DNA of 64,000 nt from positions 34,246,493-34,310,492 of the forward strand of contig CM020501.1 in the NCBI GenBank assembly GCA_009823395.1, read 5' to 3'. The notes beneath the pieces were generated by a model. It did not search any database and had not been told where the DNA came from. It saw nothing but the letters and a program-made list of their open reading frames with translations. Both the position numbers and the translations under genes were made by a program. Below, piece by piece: positions 56,640 through 64,000 of this stretch; the stretch's first letter is position 1, and every line of letters starts with the position of its first letter. This DNA is from Thamnaconus septentrionalis. Lineage: Eukaryota > Chordata > Actinopteri > Tetraodontiformes > Monacanthidae.

Positions 56640-59460
56640 TGCTTTCTATTCCCTGGCTGTAAATCCTTGCACCTCTCACATGCAAGCAAGGTGCAAGTGC
56701 TTCAGAATGTGTAGTTTTAATTCCTTTACATTTCCTGCTGCTTCAGCTTTCTGCGTCGTGCAGACAGGCTCAGCTACAGGCGGCCTCCAGTCGGAAGGTG
56801 TGGGTGTGTTTCCTTGTTCTCCTCGGTGGCATTGTGATACGACGTCCTGAAGTGCTGCCGCTCTTGTGCGCCGTGTGTCCGAGCCGCGCAGTGAAATATG
56901 CTGGCACGTAATGGACGTTTCTGCTGCTGCAGCATTCTGCGTGTTATGTAACGGGCTGTCCTCTGCATCATCCCGCAGGGCGGCCCAGGATTAAAGTAAA
57001 GACTTTCCTTGGCAAGGGACTCGTAGCCTCCGAGTAGCCCGTCTAACGTGGACATCACCTCCAGCAAATTGCCTGTTCTGGTTGAAAACTGTGCACTGCT
57101 GTCTGCAAACTGTCGGAGGAAAGTGCGGCTGTCTTTCAGCTGCAACCTTTTTTTTTTTTGTTTTGAGAAAAGGGGAGAGAAGATTCCTGAATGTGTCTCC
57201 TTTCTAAACATAGCCCTTTAAGCTGGGGTATTTTTGTTTACCTACTTTGCAAACTATATTGAGTTTGGTGCCGGTCTGAAAATATGTTCCCATACAAATC
57301 CAATGCATGGGTCATGCAGGCAGTGTTGCTCATTGAAACACACTGGCTGATGTTCGTTTATTTTGTTTCCTGCGTGGAGTTCCCGAGTTCTCCCTGTGTC
57401 TGCTTTTTCAACCTACTCTGCACAATCAGACCTGAAACCACTGCCACCTTAACTCCTGAACACTGACTGGCTGGAATTCCTTATTAGAATATCTGTTTCC
57501 TTGCTGCCTTCTGTCATCAGATGTAGTTAAAACGTATGTGAAATCGTCAGCGTACTTGCTTTCCCCTCCCATCAATAAATGTTGGGCTGCTCCGTCAACC
57601 CATTTGTCACAAGAGTTTTCATTTTCCATACTGGCTTAATGTTTGTGGGCCTGTCTGTGCTGTTTGGTGAGCCTTTGCGTGCTTTTACAGCTCCAGTGTT
57701 TCACCTCTGTGACCCTGTAAGCTTTACTTCTCGGCACTTCAATGCCCTTTTCATCTTAGAAATATAATCGGATGAAGTGCTCATTCACCCCAGCCGGCCG
57801 TGCAGACTGGGAAAACGTTAGGTCAGTAGACAAAGGATGTACAGTCAAATCTTTACATTTGAAAAAAGCCCGTCGGTTAATAGCTGAGAATGAATGCGGC
57901 AAAGAAAAGTGATTTTTCAACTGCAATCAAAATCGAAGCCAGACTCTTTCTTCGCTGCATACAAATGTTCTGTCTCCGTCACTAAGCTGGAGCATGCGTT
58001 CTTAAATAACTCGCATGACTGCTCAACATACAGTTGAATTCAAAAGAGCCTTTCAGCTTTTTATTTTTTAAATTATGAAATAATCTGCAAAAAGATTCCA
58101 ACAAACAGCTTATTTGTCTTGTAATAATATACGCACCAGTTGTTTGGCAGTTTGTGTTTTGCAGTTATAGTCTTAGTCTGTAGGCAATCTGAACGTGTAT
58201 TTACGGTAGATTCCCCCCCACTGAGAGTTTATAGCAGCAACTGTCATGCAGCCAGTGCTCGTGCACACACCTGAGCTTGTTGGGCAGGCCTGAAAGGTTT
58301 TGCCAGCAGTCGTAGCAGTCGGCGCTACCGACGTGCTTTGATTCTTTTACCGCCTGTTTGTGCTTGAAATACTACGTGTAGACACTTGTGAAGAATTTAG
58401 AACACTGGACTTTGAACTGAACATTAGAGGATCAGTATTTTCCATAACCTGGGCTTGAGCTACGCCCTGAAATAAACTCAACATTCTTCACATCGAACAA
58501 GCTGTAGGAACACAAACTGTTTGTAAAAGACGATGATTTTAGGTGAGGAGATTTCCGCCATGTTACACTGAAGCCCCGCCCCCCCCTCCAGCATGCCTTC
58601 CTCAGACTGAGTGAGTCACGGAGGGCGTTTGTACCACTCCTTGGTGCCAGGGCCAGTGATGGAAGTCACTGTATCAGCTTTATTGGGCCAGTGCACTGCT
58701 CACCCAACCGTGTTTGATACAGTGATTTTTTGCTGCAGGGTCTCATTGGAGTGGCTGCCCACTTACACTATGCAACCAGTGCTGAATGGTGATTGGCTCT
58801 GAGGAGGAATGTTCATCCGCAGTAAGTTGGTGATCTGCGTCTATCTTTAAACAACTGCGGTCCCGGCGCAGTGTAACGCCGATGCAGTGCAGTGGTGCAA
58901 CAACCGCCTCCTCTCCGTTGGTGCGTCCTCAAGCTAATTCCACACATTAAAACACACCCCGCGTCCCTCTATCCCACTTTTGTGCAACTTTTGTGCGGAT
59001 AGGTTGAGCCGGGATAGCCGAGATATCCTGACTTAATCCCTCGTCCTGCTGTGTGCACCGGGCCCCGGCAGTCCTGTAATCCACTTCATTTGTGTTTGGC
59101 AGCGGGACACTCGGGACCAATTTGCAGTCACATTTAGATCAATTGGATCCCCCCCCCCCCCCCCCTCCCTCCAGGATCCACGTTATGTGATTTGCTTTCC
59201 TTCCTCAGCTCTCCATCACAGGAATGACTCATTTTCTTTCTGCCTTCGCTCTCACTGCACCGCACTCTCCAGCCCAGAACCCCCCCGTCGTTCCCCTCTC
59301 ATACCACTGCAGCCAGTAGCATGGACGGTCGGCCATCAGACCCCCGAGCCCCAACCTACCTTGTTTTTGGGGGGTGGGGGTGGAGGTGGAGGTGGAGCCT
59401 CACTGGTTTTAGATTACCTGAGTTGAACGCACACAAACTCACTGACACGCACAGCAGCTA
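56640..59460. other. Gene-free stretch
   Basis: No conserved exon identified on either strand. C runs occur at 58578-58587 and 59148-59165. Confidence 0.45.
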
Positions 59461-59478
59461 TCTGTTAACACACGCAGG

Positions 59479-59479
<1 letters not shown>

Positions 59480-59567
<88 letters not shown>
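59480..59567. repeat. (GT)n microsatellite
   Basis: About 43 GT units. A (CA)n tract at 59632-59661 and a (CT)n tract at 59802-59831 lie close by. Confidence 0.97.
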
Positions 59568-59570
<3 letters not shown>

Positions 59571-59799
59571 AGGAGGAATGTTCTTTCCTTGCTGTAGTCC
59601 TTGCTAACTGTTGTTACTGGCACATGAAGGACACACACACGCACACACACACACACACACACTCTACAGCAGGACTGATCAGCACGCTTGGGATTTTCGA
59701 ACCAAAAAGGGGAAGGTGTGCCCCCCAGACCCCCCCCGCCTCCATTCCTTCCCTCTTCAAATCTCCTCCCTCCCTCTGCACACTCACAGCCTGCATTGA

Positions 59800-59839
<40 letters not shown>

Positions 59840-59859
59840 ACACACACACACACACACAA

Positions 59860-60330
59860 CACGCAGCAGTGACGGAAAGCGATCCGACGCATGAGTGTGG
59901 GCTGCAGTGCAGTGTGGGGCGAGCCTGTGAGGAGGTGGAGAACTGTGTGGACGGCCAGTCAAGTGCTTTTCACTCCGGACTGTGCTGCGCTAGCCAGCTA
60001 AACTAGCCAGCTAAACTTGCCAGCTAAACTAGCCAGCTAAACTAGCCTCCCTCATTTGCTTTGTTGTTTTGTTTTTTTTTGTCTTTTTTTCATTTTTCTT
60101 GTCCTCTGCTGGATTTGATTCGCGGAGCGGTCGGCAGCCGGAGGTCGAGAAGGACGAGCAAGTTGTGTGACATGGGAGCAACACGTGTGTATGTTGTTTC
60201 CACCCCCCCACCCCCCTCTTTTTGGTCGTGAGTGTCGGCCGAGGTCCGCGAGGAAACAAGAGGCTTTGCTGCGTTAGAGCAGTCGGTCGTTTGACACGAA
60301 CCAAGTCGACCGTTTTCACCTTAGTGAACT
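59860..60330 (+). promoter_or_regulatory. CpG-rich promoter-like region
   Basis: CpG-rich sequence with a 13-bp tandem repeat (unit tagccagctaaac, 59991-60047, about 4.4 copies). No coding exon of a known gene follows within the window, so a first non-coding exon with a long intron is possible; strand is a guess. Confidence 0.25.
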
Positions 60331-61775
60331 GTTGTCGGCGTACGATTGTGTGTAGCTCGTATTTATTAGGACAGTAATAGGAAGTAGTCGTTTTTGACCG
60401 GTGCATTCATGGAGAAAAACGTGGAAACGTTCGTGTCGGTGACTGGTCTCCCAGCACGCGCTAACAAAACGGTCCCTCCTCCGGTCACCCTCTGCCTCTG
60501 CAGCAGCAGAACCCTGAACAACAACAAGATCCTAGGTTCTGCTTTGTCATGAGTGGAAAACAACCGTCGGTTTTCAGTCCGACCCGCAGTTTGCTCTGTT
60601 GGACACGATGAAGCGGCTAATGGTGCAAAGTTAAATGTCCTGTATATGCAGCAGTCATGGGGTCTCTGCTCTGCAGGCTGAAGATGGAGGGCTTGATGCT
60701 TTCCAGATGCTTTGAGATGATTGCCCGGGTAACTAAATCCTTTCACAATGTATTTACAGTGGAGCCATTGTTTCACCCAGCTGGACGTTCACAGTTGCAG
60801 TTTGTTTTATGTAAGTAGGGACTGAAGAGTTACTGAAAGGAGATACTTGAACATCCACAAGCTACGATTTGCCTTTCAAATCCAATAGAGACAACCATTG
60901 TAAAAGTTAGTAATCCTGCATCTTCAGCTCAGCCGCACGGCCAAAGTCCTGAATTGTTGCTCCAGCAGCAGCAAATCATTCACTCCATGCAGCAGTGATT
61001 AATGAAACGGCTAGAATCGGTGATGGATTAGTTGCCCGTTTTAAAGGACCTCCCTTGGAAGTTGATTTTCCATCTGAGACGTAAATGAAGCAAAAAGAGG
61101 CCAAAGTGGAGGCAATAATCAAACTGTTGGATGTGTCAAACGACGGATCCAAAAGTGGTGACAATATTTTCTCGACTCTGTGCTATCTATGACACGTTAA
61201 AGTTTTACCAGACGTCCTGTGAGGATGCTCCAGTCTGACTCTTGGTGGACTCCAAACATCCACAGCCACAGTCGCACTGTTTAATGACAACAAGACGTCA
61301 GTCGACTAGTATGACAACCTAATAAGTGCAGACTGGAAGTCTGTTTTCCAGCACTTTGCTGATGTGTTTTCATATCTATGTGTTTTAAGTAGAGGCAAAA
61401 TGTTCTGAACCTGCCCTGGCATATCTCCATCTTATCTGTAATGAATCCTTCACCGCTAATGAGTCCTTAAGATGGTGCCTATATCGCTGGGAGTTATGTA
61501 ACTGCTCAATGAACCGTTGCACAGTCAATCAGCTGAGGGCCGGTCTGATCGCACGGCATCGTCGGCTCCCCCTTCTTCTCCTGCTTTGACGTCTAAGATC
61601 CTCCCTGACCAACAGGCTGGTGGTCATTGTGATTACTTTAACAGTTGCCATGATGTTTGTGGCGTCCTCTCACAACTTTCCATCCAAACATCAATTCTCT
61701 CCAGTGAGCTGTTTGTGCGTTGAACTTTACTGCTTATTGTGTTTACAGCTGCCTAAGGTGTCATGTAAATGTCAG

Positions 61776-61819
<44 letters not shown>

Positions 61820-62089
61820 AAATGCATTCAGTCATAAATTTGCCGCATTTATTTTGTGCTGCACCAGGCTGTTTCTGCAAGTGTGTGTTAGTTATGTCAT
61901 CAGCTGTGTCTGTTGCTGTACTGTGATGCAGTGGTGACACTGGCCAATTGTTTCTGAGGGAAAGGTGACCTGCTGCCTTAATGAATCCCTTGGCTGTGAG
62001 CCCAGTGGAAACAAGACCGCGAGCGCACTGCCCGTTTTTTGTTTTTTTTTGTTCTTTTCAATGTAAGACGAAATTATTTTTTTAGTCTA

Positions 62090-62090
<1 letters not shown>
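60331..62090. other. Gene-free stretch
   Basis: No conserved exon seen. A (GT)n microsatellite lies at 61779-61819. Confidence 0.45.
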
Positions 62091-62624
<534 letters not shown>

Positions 62625-62639
62625 CACTATGTAGCTTTA

Positions 62640-64000
62640 TGTTCATTTGTTTGAACTGACAGAAAATCAAAGCAGTAAACTGTGGGTGGCCATGTGTTTG
62701 GTGTACATCAAGCAAGCTGTTAATGCCGTTAGATCACAGTGGCGCTGCTGTGCAGAAATGTTGGCCTGACATTTCTTCTGGTGTTGAATAGTTCACTGGG
62801 ATCTGTTGTCTTCATATATCTTTAGCATAAAAAGTAGCATAAAAATCAAATGGAAGCCAGCCGAGATTCATTTCTGTAGCTCATTGCATGTTAAATCTGG
62901 CTCAACAAAGATGTATTCTTTGTTTGATTCTTTGTCTCATTATACATTCTACAAGGTCAGTCAGTGTGTAAACACTTTCGAAACATAAACATTTGTATAA
63001 ATATTTTAATATGAATTTGAAGTGTTTATACATTTTTGGCTGACTCATTTACCTTGTGCGAGAATGGAATTGTTTGTCTTCCCAAAAGTCTGTTTTGATT
63101 TCTGCACAATGCTCGTGGTGTTTACTGTTAGAACGTGTTGCCAAGTTTTGTCGTGATCGTCTCAGAAAACCTGTTGACTATTGGTGAACTTAGAAAGTAG
63201 CTCGTGATGCCGCTGGAGATAATTAGCGCGGTTCATGCAGAGGCTCAAAATCCCAAAGCCGGCTCCGTCGTGTAGTTTAGCTCAGTGAATGCGGTTCAAA
63301 GCGAAGCAGAAGGAGAAAGCGAGTGAAAGAGAAAGAAGTCAGTTTACGATTACAAAGGAAAAACGCAAAGCAGTCTTGGAGGCCTGCAGTTCACGTTAAA
63401 CACAGAAAATGCAGGAAACCCGATGCTCAGGAACAGCAGAGACTGACTGACATATCAGTGTAACCTGCCCCCCTGATAGCGGGTCTAACGTTCCCATGTG
63501 TAGCCCTAAATAAGGCTTTGAGAAACAGTGGCTTAGATAAGCGTGACGGAGGAAGACGGCTGATAAGCGTTTGAAGAGGCTGCAAAAACACATGGCGTCA
63601 GAGGTCCTTGTCGAGAGGAAAATGTTACTGAACATGGTGGAACGTTGGTGCATGGCAGAGACGCCCACGTCGAGGGGGCGCTGTTAAAACAAGAACTTGA
63701 TTTTTGTTCTGACGTCTTATTTGAGTTAAGAGGGTGGCGCAGACTTTGGTACACAGGACCTCATTTCCAGCACATTTCATCCTTCGAGTTCAGCAGAGTT
63801 CACTGCTGCTAGGCTAGTGCAAGTCAATGGTTTCTGCTAGCCTGCCAATAGAAACTGTCTTACCCACTCCACAGTATGGAATGGTCCGCAGCAAACAAAT
63901 GATCATGCCAGACTATTGATGTAAATGTCTGTGTTGATGGAGTAGTGTTAGAAATAAAACTACCATTTTGAGGGACTAGTTTCTCAGCAGCAGTGGAATT
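62640..64000. other. Gene-free stretch
   Basis: No conserved coding sequence recognised on either strand and no clear repeat. Confidence 0.45.

Noticed and set aside
59321..59962. Long frames at 59.3-60.0 kb
   Set aside because: They read through GT, CA and CT microsatellites (Cys-Val, Thr-His, Ser-Leu runs).

Overview
The window is nuclear DNA from a ray-finned fish, most likely a teleost. Genes are split by GT-AG introns. Four conserved vertebrate protein genes can be read exon by exon. Introns and spacers are packed with dinucleotide and trinucleotide microsatellites, hAT-like and Tc1/mariner-like short transposons, and LINE-like tails. There is no prokaryotic or viral gene content, no CRISPR array and no operon.

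Layout. 1-5.7 kb: no gene, only repeats (telomere-like G-rich repeat, hAT-like fragments, an inverted-repeat MITE). 5.7-28.1 kb (perhaps to 30.9 kb with the 5' exon): wdr17 on the minus strand, with a WD40-repeat N-terminal half and a helical C-terminal half. A 2.2-kb tandem duplication (10.28-14.75 kb) repeats five exons and the start of a sixth. A roughly 1.8-kb GA/CT microsatellite fills the last intron. 32.1-34.5 kb: hmgb2 on the minus strand, complete. 35.4-39.4 kb: pmm2 on the plus strand, head-to-head with hmgb2 about 1 kb away. 42.9-53.4 kb: mtmr7 on the minus strand, 14 coding exons, complete. 53.7-64 kb: no recognisable coding exon; two CpG-rich promoter-like stretches (about 55.7-56.1 and 59.9-60.3 kb), microsatellites and repeats.

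The genes have unrelated jobs: WDR17 (WD40 protein of uncertain role), HMGB2 (chromatin architecture), PMM2 (mannose-1-phosphate supply for N-glycosylation), MTMR7 (3-phosphoinositide phosphatase). They share a neighbourhood, not a pathway. With the wdr17 duplication counted once and one base restored in exon 28, my exon sets are all in phase: wdr17 about 1278 codons, hmgb2 217, pmm2 247, mtmr7 654, each close to the vertebrate family length.

I found no convincing new biological system. The most interesting points are: (1) the wdr17 duplication, whose two copies carry complementary coding lesions, so neither is intact alone; (2) repeated use of long CT or GT microsatellites as the pyrimidine or UG-rich tract right next to splice acceptors in three genes; (3) a pmm2 last-exon junction two bases short of the conserved catalytic motif; (4) compact NF-Y/E2F-type promoter architecture at hmgb2. 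Several single-base lesions sit in homopolymers and may be assembly errors.
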